NCBI GenBank assembly: GCA_020631735.1
Contig: CM036199.1
Coordinates: 14,414,834 to 14,478,833, forward strand
DNA length: 64,000 bases
Direction of reading: 5' to 3'
From: Saccharum officinarum
Lineage: Eukaryota > Streptophyta > Magnoliopsida > Poales > Poaceae
The notes under the pieces: generated by a model
What the model was told of the DNA's origin: nothing
Seen by the model: the letters and a program-made list of their open reading frames with translations, nothing else
The model's database searches: none
Program-made: the position numbers and the translations under genes
Shown: in pieces, positions 22,463-34,938 of the stretch
How the letters are laid out: every line of letters begins with the position of its first letter
Numbering within the stretch: the stretch's first letter is position 1

Positions 22463-24425
22463 GGCTACATAACAAAAAAATGGTTAATGATCTCATTGCT
22501 AGCTGCAGTAAAAAACCAATCAAATTGAAATTTAGCAAAGCTCTCTACAGATGAGGGGTCAGGGCCTAGCATGTCAAGTGCATAAGAAGCTAAAATTACT
22601 AGTACAAGGACTTCTATATAAAGAAGGAAATTACTAGAACAGGAGCATGATTTTGACCAGAACACCTAGATGCTTGACATGCTGCTTGTGGACAGTATTG
22701 CTCACCCTATACAATTTTCATATATTGTGCAAAGGAAATTCAGTCCTGAAATGCGGAATGCATAGCACTCTCATGGTTTGTTATTAATATGCAGATAGTA
22801 CAATAGTATAGTACAACACATAATTCAGTTATCAAAATTACATAACAAAGGCACACAAAATCAAGTGCCACATGTGTATCACCTATGTCAAGAGGGTCCA
22901 CAACGACTGATTGAAATACCAGGACCCATCAAACTCCAAAACATGCATTAAGTTGTGGGAGCTTAAACAAATTTCTAAAATAAACCATGCATGTGAGCTC
23001 ATGCAGACTCAAACACAAATCAATTCAGTCCTATTTAACGTATCTGACAGAACCAAATAAACAAAAACTACTAAATGGCAGTCCTATTTAAGCATGTGAA
23101 TCAGCGAGCACATCTGCACATGCATGGAGGATCGAAATCATACCATAGCATTAGCAATAGCATATATAGCATACATTGTATATGAATCTGAAATCATATC
23201 ATAGCATTAGCAATAGCAATAGCATATATTCAACAGAGAACCGTACTCTGATGGAAGCTCAGTACCATACAAAAAAAATTAAAACTAATCAAGTTATCAA
23301 ACAACTCACTATAAATCAGAACTAGTATCTGAATCTGAAATGAACAAAAAAAGAATGGAACACACAGTTAAAAGACTGGATATTACACATGTTAACCACC
23401 ATAATTGCAGTAATTTAAGTGTGCAATTTACTACTTATATGATGATAATCTATATTGCAGAGCATTTTGTTAAGGATAAAACCAATAATAGATCAGTAAG
23501 CAGCACATTCAGGTAGAGAATAGCCCTTTTCGATTTTTCAATATGTTGTGGTATAGTCCTCTCTTCAACTATAGATCAAATAAACCATTAAACAACCATA
23601 CCAAGCAAAAAAAGCAAGCACCATTGCTAACCATAAAAACCATTGCACACAAAGAACAATAACAAATCGCCCTAATGCTCAGGCTGCTACACCATGGCGC
23701 ACAGCACGGGCCGTAGCTAGCTCGCTCAACCCAACACAACAAACATAAACACCACCAATCTCTAACCCTATGACCTCCTGACGCTAGAAGATTTTACCAA
23801 TCAAGCAAATCGACACCACATCATGTACCAGCATATGCAAATCGACACCATATTGCAATGCTCCTCTGGATCTGCTGGATCCCCTATACTTCACCTGGAT
23901 CCAATCTTCTACCAGCAATGCAAGCCTCTTCAAAATTGTCAGGCTCCTTCAGGGCGACTATAAAAAATAAAAATCAAACAAATCCTAGCTCCCCCTCAAT
24001 CCCAGCCGCAAATCGAACTAGACCCAGCATGGAGGCAAGCTGCAGCTGCCCTGGTGCCTGTCCTGCTACCCCTCGAGCAGGGGGACTTCTGAAAACCCAC
24101 AACAAAATCAAACAAGCACAAAATCAAGGGGCTAAATAAGCGCAAATCACCCCTCATCCACCTCGCCTGACGTCATCCCCACCCCACCTTGCTTCCGCGG
24201 TTGCCGCTGAAGCGACGACACAAGCAGACTCATCCTCGGTGAGACAACACCCGTCCAGGTGAGGCGAAAGCAAGCAGACTCATCCTCCATGAAATCGAAC
24301 CACAAATACATCAAAGATGCAATCAAATCGTAGATCTACTGAACCAAAAACACAGATGACCCAAAAAAATAGAGCTCGAATCAGGGAAAGAGAGCGCAGT
24401 GTAAGAAGGTACCTACTGACATCAA
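22463..24425. other. AT-rich region upstream of the tentative small gene
   Basis: No convincing coding was found. It contains a short local repeat, CATAGCATTAGCAATAGCA (about 23145 and 23200). From 23690 on the base composition becomes richer in C, like a leader or first intron of a minus-strand gene. No exon was established. Confidence 0.3.
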
Positions 24426-24543
24426 GCTATGGCAGAGCAGCGAGCCTCCGAATCGCCGAGGAGGGGACGCCGACGAGCCTCGACGCTATGGCGGAGCAGT
24501 GAGCCTCCGAATCGCCGAGGAGGGGACGCCGACGAGCCTCGAC
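24426..24543. repeat. 59-bp tandem duplication in a GC-rich island
   Basis: Two nearly identical copies start GCTATGGC at 24426 and 24485 and share GAGCCTCCGAATCGCCGAGG. They sit in a GC-rich island (24420-24780) that may be the first exon or promoter of a minus-strand transcript. Confidence 0.8.
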
Positions 24544-26466
24544 GGGGAGAACCACGGAGAGGGGCAGAACAATCGCCACCGCGACGAGCTCCAAAAAGCA
24601 CGATACCTTTTTGTGCGCGGGGATCGAGGAATACGAACAGTCTTCGAATTGGGTTCTCGATCCGTTGGGTAGTAGCGGACGTGGCCTCCAGTGCCCGGAC
24701 CCGATAAGAAAGATCGTACCCAAAGCGCACAGATCGCAAACTCCATCCAACGGAGGAGGCATCGCCTGAAACAGAGACAAAATTCAGGCGACTGGGCTAT
24801 AGGAAAAGTGGTAAATATAAGTTGGTTTAGCTTCAAACATGGTAAAACTTGATATAAGCCCATTTAACTTCATCTATAGTGATTTTTTTCTTTGACCACC
24901 AATAAATAAAACGGTCAGGCAGAACTGATAAAGCAAGGCTGATGTTATTGTATTCACGTCGGAACATGCTTTTGTTATAATTGCTCTGTTCGCTTGAACT
25001 TATCAGCCCGACTTATTAGTTATAGTACAATGTTTTTCTCTCACAACAAATCAGCATCAGCCGGCTTATCAACCGCAGACTATTTGTATCGAGAAACAAT
25101 ATTTTTTTTGATCTAGTCAAAATGTAATATTGCAGACCATATCAGTCTCTTAACGAACTTGTATTTAGGATCTGTGAGAGCATTACAATAAGTAACTTAT
25201 GAGATCGAGAAAAGGATACCTCGAAGGGCAAAAAGAGAGGCAGCATGTGTAAGGTCCCGTTTGGTTCAGGTCCGCTTCAGTAGTGAAGCGTTTTTTTTCT
25301 ATGATTAGCTCAACCGGTAAACTGGTTTGGTAAACCATTTGACAAAATAATTCTACATATGAAGCATCATAAAATATGCTCTCACAGAATCTCATAGAGA
25401 TCGACAAATATAATTGAACCACTTTTGGCAAGGTTTATGAAATCAAAACATAGATTTACGAATTACTAGAGCAAGTATAATAACATGCTGTAGGTGGGCT
25501 GAATGCCGAGGTGGGGGAAAGAGAAGATAAGGGGAAGGGAAATGGGATGTAAGCTTGCAGCTATCTTATACACAAAAACTAAAAAAAAACTTTATGAGAG
25601 AGAAAGTGAGCCATATACAGTGAAGAGCTAACTACTAGCCTTGCTCTAAGGCTCCAAATACAGAATAAAACACACATGAATAAGTGTTTGGATGACCTGC
25701 TGAGAGAACACAGGTAACAAGAAAATAACGAGGTTTGAACGGATGTTTTTTTTCTCATAGTTTCCAACAAAATCAAACACAGGAGAAAAATCATAAACCA
25801 TTTGTAAATGACACTACTATAACTCGATCCTTAAGAACGAGAATCCTATGTTTTTCTCTTGTTCATATAAATTCCAAATAAAACTAGATTGGTCACGGAG
25901 AGATGTGTCTATTTCAGAGCTGCAAATTCAAAAGAAAAAGTTCACTTTTCCTCCCTCAACTTTTGCGAAAGTCAGTTTTTCCTTTCTGAACTCCAAAACC
26001 GGACAAACCATCTCCCTCAACTTTTGAAACTGTGCGTTTTACCTCCCTGACCTGGTTATAAACGGTTTTGAAGGCGTTTTTGTCTTTTTCTTTTTTATTT
26101 ATTTCAGTTGAATCTTTGAAAAATCACAGTAAATCACAAACAAATTATAAAATGGAAAATTCAATTTTGTTGGACTCCACATGAGTAGATTTACACAATG
26201 AACATATAAATCCAATTTTATTGAACTTCACATGAATAGATCTACATAATAAATATACAATATGATATGCTTTAGTATAAAGTTATTTGCTGTAGATTTT
26301 GATCTATGATTTTATGTAATTAAGTGGAATAATTTATAAATGTAGTTTCTATGGTCTAATTGTGGTGAAATTTTATGACAGCCTAATTATTGTATGCTTG
26401 AATTGTAGTAAAAATTTCATACTCATTGGATCATGTATAACTTAGTTATAGATTTATTAATAAATC
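24544..26466. other. Intergenic with decayed repeats up to a gypsy insertion
   Basis: 24544-24780 is GC-rich without a clear gene. 24975-25075 and 25250-25300 contain pieces typical of grass MITE ends (CTCTGTTCGCTTGAACTTAT; GGTCCCGTTTGGTTC). 25940-26050 carries two copies of CTCCCTCAACTTTTG, a common grass repeat that is cut at 26466 by the gypsy LTR. Confidence 0.35.
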
Positions 26467-26572
26467 TGTCGGTACCAAAAGTACGGGGTACCCACACCCA
26501 TCGCTAGTAAAAAACTAAAACGACTGAAACCGCAATAAAAGGCAGCCCGCCTCGACCGTGCATCATGTCCGC

Positions 26573-26672
26573 CTCGTACGAGGCCCGCTCGACGGGGCGC
26601 CTCGACCGCGCTCCGGCTCCGACTCGTACGAGGCCCGCTCGACGGGGCGTCTCGACCGCGCCCCATCCCGTA
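26573..26672 (+). repeat. 50-bp tandem repeat in the gypsy LTR
   Basis: CTCGTACGAG (a perfect palindrome) followed by GCCCGCTCGACGGGGCG occurs at 26573 and 26623, with a weaker third copy starting near 26673. It is located upstream of the TATA box, where LTR enhancer repeats usually lie. Confidence 0.75.
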
Positions 26673-27256
26673 CGGCAAGCTACCTCGACGGCGCTCCGAC
26701 CCACGCGAAGCTCGTCCACCCACTGGGAAAAACTCCGACTCGCGTGAGCCTGGGTCGAGCGCCTCGACTCCTTCTCTTTACCTACCCCAGGACAAAAGCC
26801 ATAGCATTTAATGCGGTTACCTACTATCACCTACCGGCATGGCTGCGACCAGGATCGACGTGGGAACAATGCCCGTGTCAGGTCTCACTGTTTTACCACT
26901 CATCCCATGATGGGAGGTGAAACCCGTCACTATACCGACCTTACCGCGCACTGTTTACCATCGATCACCCTCGAGGGAGGATAAGACAAGGCTCGTTCTC
27001 CGCAATCTCGGGGATTCGGCCTTATCCATCCGGTCTCGACCTGGCCTCGACCCAACCTCGACGCTCGGTACAGTTCAACGGCAAGGGAAGGATGGTATGG
27101 CACGGCGCTCCGGGTCATTTCGCCGTCTCGTCTCCCACGACGCCATGGTGTCCAGGGATGTCCGGCCATTCCCAGGGCACGTCGCTACAGTCAACTCAAC
27201 AGGAATCGACCAAACATCACCTCAAGGCTCCCTGTCGTCCTGGCCTCCTCTCGCCC

Positions 27257-27264
27257 TATAAAAG
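27257..27264 (+). promoter_or_regulatory. TATA box of the gypsy LTR
   Basis: TATAAAAG is set in GC-rich surroundings about 340 bases before the LTR end, the expected place for the retrotransposon promoter. Confidence 0.6.
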
Positions 27265-27606
27265 GGCAGGCCAGGGTTCTACGAGGAGGAGAAAAAAAAC
27301 GAAGCACCCGACCGGACAACAACAGACAACGAAGAAAATGAGAGATCGATACCTCAAGCAACCACCCTTGTTCTTTTTTCCTCTCTTTGAGACTTGGGCT
27401 CGGTGCCCTCTCTCGCATGCTTGTAACCCCTACATGAGCACTTCGGTGCAAGGAAATACAAACTTCTTCCCCTCCGCTGGACGTAGGGCCTTCTTTTGCC
27501 CGAACCAGGATAAACCCCCGTGTGTTCTCCTTGCATCACCATCCAGGAAAGAGACACGCAGCATTTACTCGTTGGTTTAGGACCCCTCGGGTCCAAACAT
27601 CGACAG

Positions 27607-27626
27607 TTGGCGCGCCAGGTAGGGGA
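27607..27626 (+). promoter_or_regulatory. Primer-binding site of the gypsy element
   Basis: TGGCGCGCCAGGTAGGGG starts within 2-3 bases after the LTR, begins with TGG as expected for pairing with a tRNA CCA end, and is of the type found in Tat-lineage grass elements. Confidence 0.65.
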
Positions 27627-28236
27627 TCGCTGCGTGCCAAACGTCGCTTTCTCGCTTTTTTCCTGGATGGCTGACCCCGAACACCCTATTCCGTTGGCCA
27701 CGGTGATCTGGTTCGGGAGTTTGGAGTTCATGTCGCTTGGCCATGGCTACGATATGGTCCTACTTCCCCCCAGGCACCCATCCGACGAGGACTACGAGCT
27801 CTCCCAGCCCGGGGGAGCAATCCGCCAGCACCGTCGCTCCAGGCGGGCGCGGGCCGCCCGACGACGACGAGCCCAGCACAACCACCGTCCTCACCTCACG
27901 GAGGGCGACGGGGTCCCCTGGTCCGGCACCCCCAGCCAGGCGCCAGCCTAGACCTCCTTGTGGAAGGTTTGGGAAGGACGAGCTTGACTGAGGGTAACAT
28001 GCAACGGGGAATCCCGCCGCTCCCCCGTCCGGTGAGACACCACTGTCTGGAGCATCTATTTCAGCACGGACAGCAACATCTCCATCACCATTCCCGTTTG
28101 GGCTAGACTCGGCTGCCCGGGTGTACGCATCTTTCGTGAGCACTCGCATCAGTGCTTATGAGGAACTCCCAGGCACCATCTACGCTCCACTCTGGACCTC
28201 GTTGCATCCACACCGGCCTCTGATTATCTGGACTCT

Positions 28237-30028
28237 ATGGAGACACCGGACACAGAGCCCCATGTGACTGCTTCTCAACGTCGCAACCCTAGTGACGATT
28301 TGCAATGGCCACACATTCCCCCGTCGTACTACTACTTTGGCGCTCCTGACTCCGACTCGGCTGACGACACCTATGATCCGACCCGCGAATGCTTCAACAT
28401 CGATGTTGAAAGCACTTCGGAATCAGAGGACGAAGAGCCAGTCAAAGGAAGGTACACGCCACCCCATGTCGAGCTTCCTGCTGAGCGAGATGATCCTCAG
28501 TTCCTTGCGGATCAAGGAGCGCAGCTCGAGCAGATTCGCGAGTTGCAGGGCCGACTTGACGAGGAACGGGAAAACCTGGGCCTACTCCAACAAACCCTCG
28601 AGCGCGAGCGTGCGGAACGTGCACTTGGCGGGAGAGCTCGTGAAAGAGCTCGCGACGTCAACTGTCGCATCGACGAGGACCGGATGGTCGACCCCCCGGT
28701 TTTTGCTCGAGCCAGCCAGAACGTCGTCGCCACCGCCATGCTTCTCCGCAACATGCCCGAGCCGTCAAACCCCGACGCCCGTCGGGCTCGGGATGAAATC
28801 CGAGAACTCCTCGAGACCGCCGCCATGCAGCAGGCCGAGAGCTCCGCCTCGAGGCGACGCGAGGCAGCCTCGGAGCGGATCATCGAGCCCTCCCGACAGG
28901 AGAGAGAGGCCTCGGTTCACCCCAAGCCTGCCCGGCGAAACTGGGTAGCTCCGGCCCTAAGCTCACCAGCAACGACCACGAGCCTCGAGACACCCGTGGC
29001 AACATCGTCGAGCGCCGCACGCGCAAGCACGGTGACGGCGTGGCTCGAGGCTACCACGTCCACAGGGGCGGACGCTACGACAGTTCGAAAGATCGAAGCC
29101 CTTCACCCGAGCCTCTGGGTCCTCGGGTCTTCAGTAAGGCTATCCGTGAGACGGTGCTCCCGGCTCGGTTTCGCTCCCCACGACTCTCACCAAGTACAAC
29201 GGCGAAACCAAACCTAAACTTTGGCTCGCCGATTTCCGCTTGGTGTGTCAACTGGGCGGGGCCACCGACGACCGGGTCATCATTCGACAACTCCCCCTGT
29301 TCCTCTCCGACACCGCCGAGCCTGGCTCGAAGATCTCCCACCTCGACAGATCCACGACTGGGACGATCTCGTGAGGGTGTTTGAGGGAAATTTCAAGGGG
29401 ACCTACATGCGCCCCGGCAACTCGTGGGACCTCCGGAGCTGCAAGCAGAAACCAGGTGAATCCCTCCGGGATTACATATGGCGCTTCTCCGGGCTGCGTA
29501 CCGAACTCCCAACGTCACTGACTCCGACGTAATTATGGCTTCCTCTCCGGCACCACTTGTAAAGAGTTGGTCCGAGAATTGGGCCGTAACACTCCGCTCA
29601 CTGCCAACGGGTTAATGGATATTGTCACCAACTTCGCCGCCGGCGAGGAGGCGGTTGGTGCAATCTTTGGTGGCGACCCGGAGAGGGGGGAGCAGAAGGT
29701 CGACGATCCCACGAGCTCCACCCGGGGCTCCAAGAAGAACAACCGCAAGAAGAAGAAAGGCCAGCAGGGCAAGCTCGAGGCCCTGACCGACGAGCTCGTC
29801 GCTGCTACCGAGCACAAAAAGCCTCGAGGCCCCCGGCGGGGCGTCTTCGACAAAATGCTCAAAGAACCGTGTCCCTACCACAAGGGACTTACTAACCATA
29901 ACCTCGAGGACTGTCATATGCTTCGCAGGTACTTTGGGGGTGCCGGCGTCAAGAAGGACGACAAGAAGGAGGACCCTAAAAGCGACGACAAGGACGGGGA
30001 ATTCCCGAGATCCACGACTGCTTCATGA
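28237..30028 (+). pseudogene. Gag of the Tat-type gypsy element, frameshifted
   Basis: An intact N-terminal frame (28237-29217, 326 codons) encodes an acidic start and a long charged coiled-coil-like part (LEQIRELQGRLDEERENL). The gag core then moves between frames: DWDDLVRVFEGNFKGTYMRP and RDYIWRFSGLRTELP in 29221-29532, then LTANGLMDIVTNFAAGEEAV in 29567-30028. A zinc-binding CPYHKGLTNHNLEDCHMLRRYF-like block (Cys/His spacing, around 29868-29930) follows a lysine-rich stretch. At least two frameshifts or stops make it non-functional. Confidence 0.8.
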
Positions 30029-30238
30029 TCTACGGAGGGCCTCGACCCGCCTATCGGCGCGCCAGCACAAGCGAGAGCGGCGCGAGGTTTTCTCCGTACA
30101 AACGGCAGTCCCCCACTTCCTTGATTGGTCTGCGGTGGCCATCACTTGAGACCGTGACGACCACCCAGACCACATCCCCAACCGGGAGTCTATCCGCTCG
30201 TTGTTGACCCCGTCATCGCCAACACACGCCTGACTAAG

Positions 30239-30808
30239 GTGCTCATGGACGGTGGAAGCAGCCTCAACATCATCTACTCCCAGACCCTCGACCTTCTGGG
30301 GGTCGGGAGAGCGCGCCTCCAACCTAGCGTCGGGGGCTTCCACGGAGTCGTGCCAGGGAAACGGGCGGAACCCCTCGGACGGGTCGATCTGCCCGTTTGT
30401 TTTGGCACACCGGCCAACTTCCAAAAGGAGACTCTCACTTTTGAAGTGGTCGGATTCCGTGGAACGTACCACGCTATCCTGGGACGCCCATGCTACGCCC
30501 GGTTCATGGTGATCCTGAACTACACCTACCTCAAGCTCAAAATGCCGGGTCCAAACGGTGTCATCACTTTAGGGCCCTCGTATGAACATGCCTATGAGTG
30601 CGACGTCGAGTGCGTCGAGCACGGCGAGGCTGTTTTGGAGTCGGCGATCTTGGCTACAGACCTCGACGGTCTTGCCAATGCGATTCCCGACCCAAAACGC
30701 CATGCTGGCAGCTTTGAGCCCGCCGAAGATGTCAAACTTGTACCCCTCGACCCCGCTGATCCCAAGGGAAAGGCACCGAGCATCAGTGCCACCCTCGATC
30801 CTAAATAG
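30239..30808 (+). pseudogene. Aspartic protease region of the gypsy element
   Basis: The open frame of 189 codons starts near the active-site block LMDGGSSLNIIYSQTLD, where other members normally have D-x-G-S-S. It continues with FGTPANFQKETLTFEVV and GRPCYARFMVILNYTYLKLK, the usual sequence between protease and RT. The frame ends in a stop at 30806-30808 before the RT, so the polyprotein is interrupted. Confidence 0.75.
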
Positions 30809-30958
30809 GAAGCAGTGCTCGTCGACTTTCTTCGCGCAAACGTCGACATCTTTGCGTGGAGTCCCTCGGATATGCCAGGCATACCTAGGGAAGTCGCCGA
30901 GCACGCCTTGGAGATCCGGGCGGATCCAAACCGGTGAAGCAACGCCTGCGTCGCTTCG

Positions 30959-31807
30959 ATGAGGAGAAGCGCAGGGTCATCGGTGAGGAGATACACAAAC
31001 TGTTGGAGGCCAGATTCATCAAGGAGGTTCATCATCCCCGAGTGGCTAGCTAATCCCGTATTAGTTAGGAAAAAGAGTGGGAAATGGAGGATATGTGTAG
31101 ACTACACCGGTTTAAATAAAGCATGTCCAAAAGTTCCCTTTCCTTTGCCACGCATTGACCAAATCATTGATTCCACTGCGGGATGTGAAACTCTCTCATT
31201 CTTAGATGCATACTCCGGCTACCACCAAATCAAAATGAAGGAGTCCGACCAGCTTGCAACTTCATTCATCACCCCGTTCGGCATGTATTGCTATGTTACG
31301 ATGCCCTTCGGTCTCGGGAACGCGGGGGCTACGTACCAGCGGTGCATGCAGCATGTTTTCGGAAAGCACATCGGGTCGACCGTCGAGGCTTATGTCAACG
31401 ACATCATTGTCAAAACCAAACAAGCCGACGACCTGGTCAGCGACCTCGACGTCGCGTTCAAATGCCTTTGGGCAAAAAACATCAGGCTCAATCCAGAGAA
31501 ATGCGTCTTTGGCGTCCCACGAGGTATGCTTTTAGGGTTCATCGTATCCAAATGTGGCATCGAGGCCAACCCTGAAAAAATCTCTGCAATAACCAAGATG
31601 GGCCCCATCCGAGATCTGAAGGGCGTACAGAGGGTCACAGGTTGCTTGGCGGCACTCAGCCGTTTTATTTCGCGCCTCGGCGAAAAAGCACTCCCTCTGT
31701 ACCGTCTCTTGAAGAAATCGGAGCACTTTTCCTGGACCCTTGAGGCTGAGGAGGCTCTCACAAAACTCAAGGCACACTCTCTAACTCACCAATCCTCGTC
31801 CCTCTGA
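30959..31807 (+). pseudogene. Reverse transcriptase of the gypsy element, catalytic motif mutated
   Basis: Frame of 282 codons with the gypsy RT blocks in order: VLVRKKSGKWRICVDYTGLN, FPLPRIDQIID, LSFLDAYSGYHQI, TPFGMYCYVTMPFGL, then AYVNDIIVKT and LNPEKCVFGV. The active-site box that should be Y-x-D-D reads Y-V-N-D, so the first catalytic Asp is Asn. This removes a metal ligand needed for polymerisation. Frames on both sides are broken as well. Confidence 0.85.
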
Positions 31808-32224
31808 CCCCGGTGAACCACTCCTACTCTATGTCGTCGCGACATCACAAGTAGTCAGTGCTGCCCTGGTTGTCGAACGGGCCGAGGAGGCACATACCTT
31901 GCTCGTCCAGAGGCCGGTCTATTTCATTAGCGAAGTGCTTTCTGAAACCAAGAGTCGATACCCAAAATCCAGAAACTGCTATATGTCGTCATCCTGACAC
32001 GGCGCAAGCTCCGACACTCTTCGAGGGTCACCCGATTACTGTGGTTTCTTCTTTCCCTTGGGAGAGATAGCCAGAACCGGGAAGCCTCGGGTAGGGTTGC
32101 CAAATGGGCAGTCGAACTCATGGGCGAGACCTTGTCCTATGCGCCGCGAAAAGCTATCAAGTCACAGGTGTTAGCAGATTTCCTGGATGAGTGGACCGAC
32201 ACCCAACTCCCCCCTGCACAGCTT

Positions 32225-32836
32225 TAGGCGGAGCTGTGGACCATGTACTTTGATGGGTCGCTGATGAAACGGGAGCAGGCGCGGGCTTGCTCTTCGTCTC
32301 ACCCTCGGGTTCACATGCGCTACGTCATCCGGCTTCATTTTCCTGCATCTAACAACGTCGCCGAATACGAGGCGCTCGTCACGGGATTAAGAATCGCCGT
32401 CGAACTCGGGGTCCGACACCTTGACGTTCGAGGCGACTCCCAACTCGTGATCGATCAGGTCATGAAGAGCTCGAGCTACTATGACCCCAAGATGGAAGCC
32501 TACTGTCAAGAAGTACGGCGCCTCGAGGACAAGTTCCACGGCCTCGAGCTCAACCACATCGCGCGCAGGTACAATGAGGCGCCGATGAACTGGCAAAAAT
32601 CACGTCCAGTCGAGCTACGTTCCACCAGACGTTTTCGCAAAAGACTTCAGCAGCCATCCGTGGACCTCGGGCCAGACGGAGGGGTTGACGAGACGTCACT
32701 CGACTCTCCACCTGAGGCAGAAGCCCCTCGACCGGGGCAGAAGCCATGCAGGTGGAAGACTCGACCCCACCGTCTGACCTCGAGCCTGACTGGCGCGTCC
32801 GTACCTCGACTACCTTATCCGAGGGGACCTCCCCTC
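32225..32836 (+). pseudogene. RNase H region of the gypsy element, cut by a solo LTR
   Basis: It reads YFDGSLMKREQ, SNNVAEYEALVTGLRIA, DVRGDSQLVIDQVM and LEDKFHGLELNHIARR. This is the archaeal-type RNase H characteristic of the Tat lineage. Asp (FDGS), Glu (AEYEAL) and Asp (RGDSQL) are present. The frame decays after ~32600, and the element is interrupted at 32836 by a solo LTR. Confidence 0.8.
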
Positions 32837-34799
32837 TGAAGGTCTTGATGGCTAGAGGGGGGGTGAATAGCCTATTAAAATTTTCTACAAAGACAAGCTA
32901 AACAAGTTTATCAATAAAACAAATAGCGAGATGCGAGTTTTGCTTAGCCTACGGGGTGTTTGCAAGCCACCTAACCAATTTACAATTCTAGTAATTACAC
33001 TCAACCGCACAAGTCAAACCGAGAAGGAAACTACAACTAGCAAGCTACACAAAGAAGCTACTCTAGCAAAGCTAACTAGCTACCAAAGATAACTAAGAAA
33101 GTAATGTGGAGTTGAGTTAGGAGGGTATCACCAAGGGCGAAGTATTGAGCCAACCAATATGATCAACAATGAATAATAAGATAATCGAATACTGGGATCA
33201 ATCAATCACAATATGAAAGTGATGACACGAAGATTTATCCCGAGGTTCACGTGCTTGCCGGCACGCTAGTCCATTGTGTCCCTCTTCACCACGTGGTTTG
33301 GTGGCTAATCGGTCACACACCAAGCCTCTCAAAAGGCGCCACAAGAACCTACCAAATGGCAAAAGGTTGCAGTGACACGAGCAATATACTAATGTTGCCT
33401 TTGGCGCTTCGCCGAGGTAGCACAAACCCTCACAATCACCGGAGGTGGCCAAGAACAAACACCAACTCTTGCCAACGCCTCCAAGCTGCTCCAAGCGTCT
33501 AGGTGGGGCAACCACCAAGAGAAACAAGAATCCGCAGCAAATCAACCACCAAGTGCCAACTAGATGCAATCTCACAATGCAAATGCACTTGGATCACTCA
33601 ATCTCACTTCGAATATGCAAAGAAGCAAGAGAGAAGTGGGAGGGGAGTTGCTTAGCTCAAAGTGCTCACAAGTATGTCAATGTTCGAGAGAGAGAGAGCC
33701 TTGAGCCGGCCAACGAGTATTTATAGACGTACCCCTTCGAATATAGCCGTTAGAAACTTAAACAGCCGAAATCGGGCTGACCGGACGCGCTGGTCCAACT
33801 GACCGGACGCGCCGGTCGCCCAACGGCTAACTCATGAAGTACTGACTAGACGCGCTGGTCCAAATGAGACCGGCGCGCTGGTCACCCAACGGCTAACTAC
33901 GAAGCAACGACCGGACGCGCTGGTCCAACTGACCGACGCGCGGGAACGACCGGATGCACTAGTCCGTGAAGGATCGGACGCGCTGGTCGCCTGAGCAGCG
34001 CTCAACGAAATAGTGACCGGACGCGCTGAAGAAAATGACCGGACGTGAATGACAGCGTCCGTTAGAGTCTAGTAAGCTCCCTGAACGACCGGACGCGTCC
34101 GATCATCAGTGACCGGACGCGCCTCGCGTCCGATCATCGAACTGAAAAACACGCAGACACTGAACACTGACCGGACGCGTCCGGTCATGCAAGGACCGCG
34201 TCCGGTTCAGCGTCCGGTCACCTCTGTGACTCCGTTCGCCTCTGTTTCTTTTCCGGACTTCCGGCGTAGTGGAAAATAATCGTTTCAAACTCTCGAAAAC
34301 GCCTGAATCCCGCCTCGCAAGCTCGGTGGGAGGGAGAGAGGAACCCAAACCCTCTCTACCGCTCAAACTCCACCGCCGTCGCAAACGTGCTAACATCACC
34401 AAGTGATCTCGTCATGTGTGAGTGTGTTAGCATTTTCACAATCATTTTTCGAGGCGATATTAGTTCTATCCAAATGCATATGATCATGAAATGCACATCT
34501 AGAGGCACTTAGGAGTTCAATAGCCGTGTCATTCCCCTCTTTATAGTACGGCTATCTATCCTATAATGTAACCACACCCACTAGGTGTCTTGGTTACTAA
34601 AACACAACCCTTAAGCATATACCTTTGCCTTGATCACGTAGGGTTGCATCCAAATCCAAGTGTGGCCATCATGATCACCATGTCCATCTTGCCACCAACC
34701 TTGGAATGTACTAATCCTCATATGCTACATACAACTTAGGCATAGGATTAGTACTTAGGCATTGTCACTAATTTACCAACACCAAACATAGGACTTTCA
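32837..34799 (-). mobile_element. Solo LTR of a SIRE-type copia element with 5-bp target duplications
   Basis: On the minus strand it begins TGAAAGTCCTATGTTTGG and ends in CA after ...CTAGCCATCAAGACCTT. CCCTC flanks it on both sides (32832-32836 and 34800-34804). The 1963-bp unit contains the ACGCG-type palindrome cluster (33780-34220) and a TATTTATA box (33718-33725), as in the LTRs of the SIRE element at 42860-53799. Loss of the internal region fits LTR-LTR recombination after insertion into the gypsy pol. Confidence 0.88.
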
Positions 34800-34804
34800 C
34801 CCTC

Positions 34805-34938
34805 GGGTAAGACCGAGGCTCGACGGATCGCGCGCGGGCCAAAACCTTTGTGATCATGGGCGACAGCGGAGAGCTCTACCGCCGTAGCCCTACTGGTATC
34901 CTCTAACGATGCATCTCAAATGAGCAAGGCAGGAACCT
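34805..34938 (+). pseudogene. Gypsy integrase N-terminal fragment
   Basis: After the solo LTR the gypsy sequence resumes: a shifted frame reads ELYRRSPTGIL then a stop and RCISNEQGR, matching the usual start of Tat-type integrase. It is cut at 34938 by a plus-strand SIRE LTR. Confidence 0.65.

Larger units (their letters stand above)
26467..27605 (+). mobile_element. 5' LTR of a Tat-type gypsy retrotransposon
   Basis: It starts TGTCGGTACC and ends CATCGACA, with inverted TGTCG/CGACA tips, 1139 bp, and is followed at once by a primer-binding site. It contains a TATAAAAG box and a 50-bp tandem repeat. The left flank AAATC (26462-26466) is the candidate target duplication; the right end of the element is not in the window. 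Confidence 0.85.

Noticed and set aside
24422..24863. Three overlapping minus-strand frames of 105-125 aa
   Set aside because: Contain the 59-bp tandem duplication and no family signal; could be a leader exon but no protein is supported.
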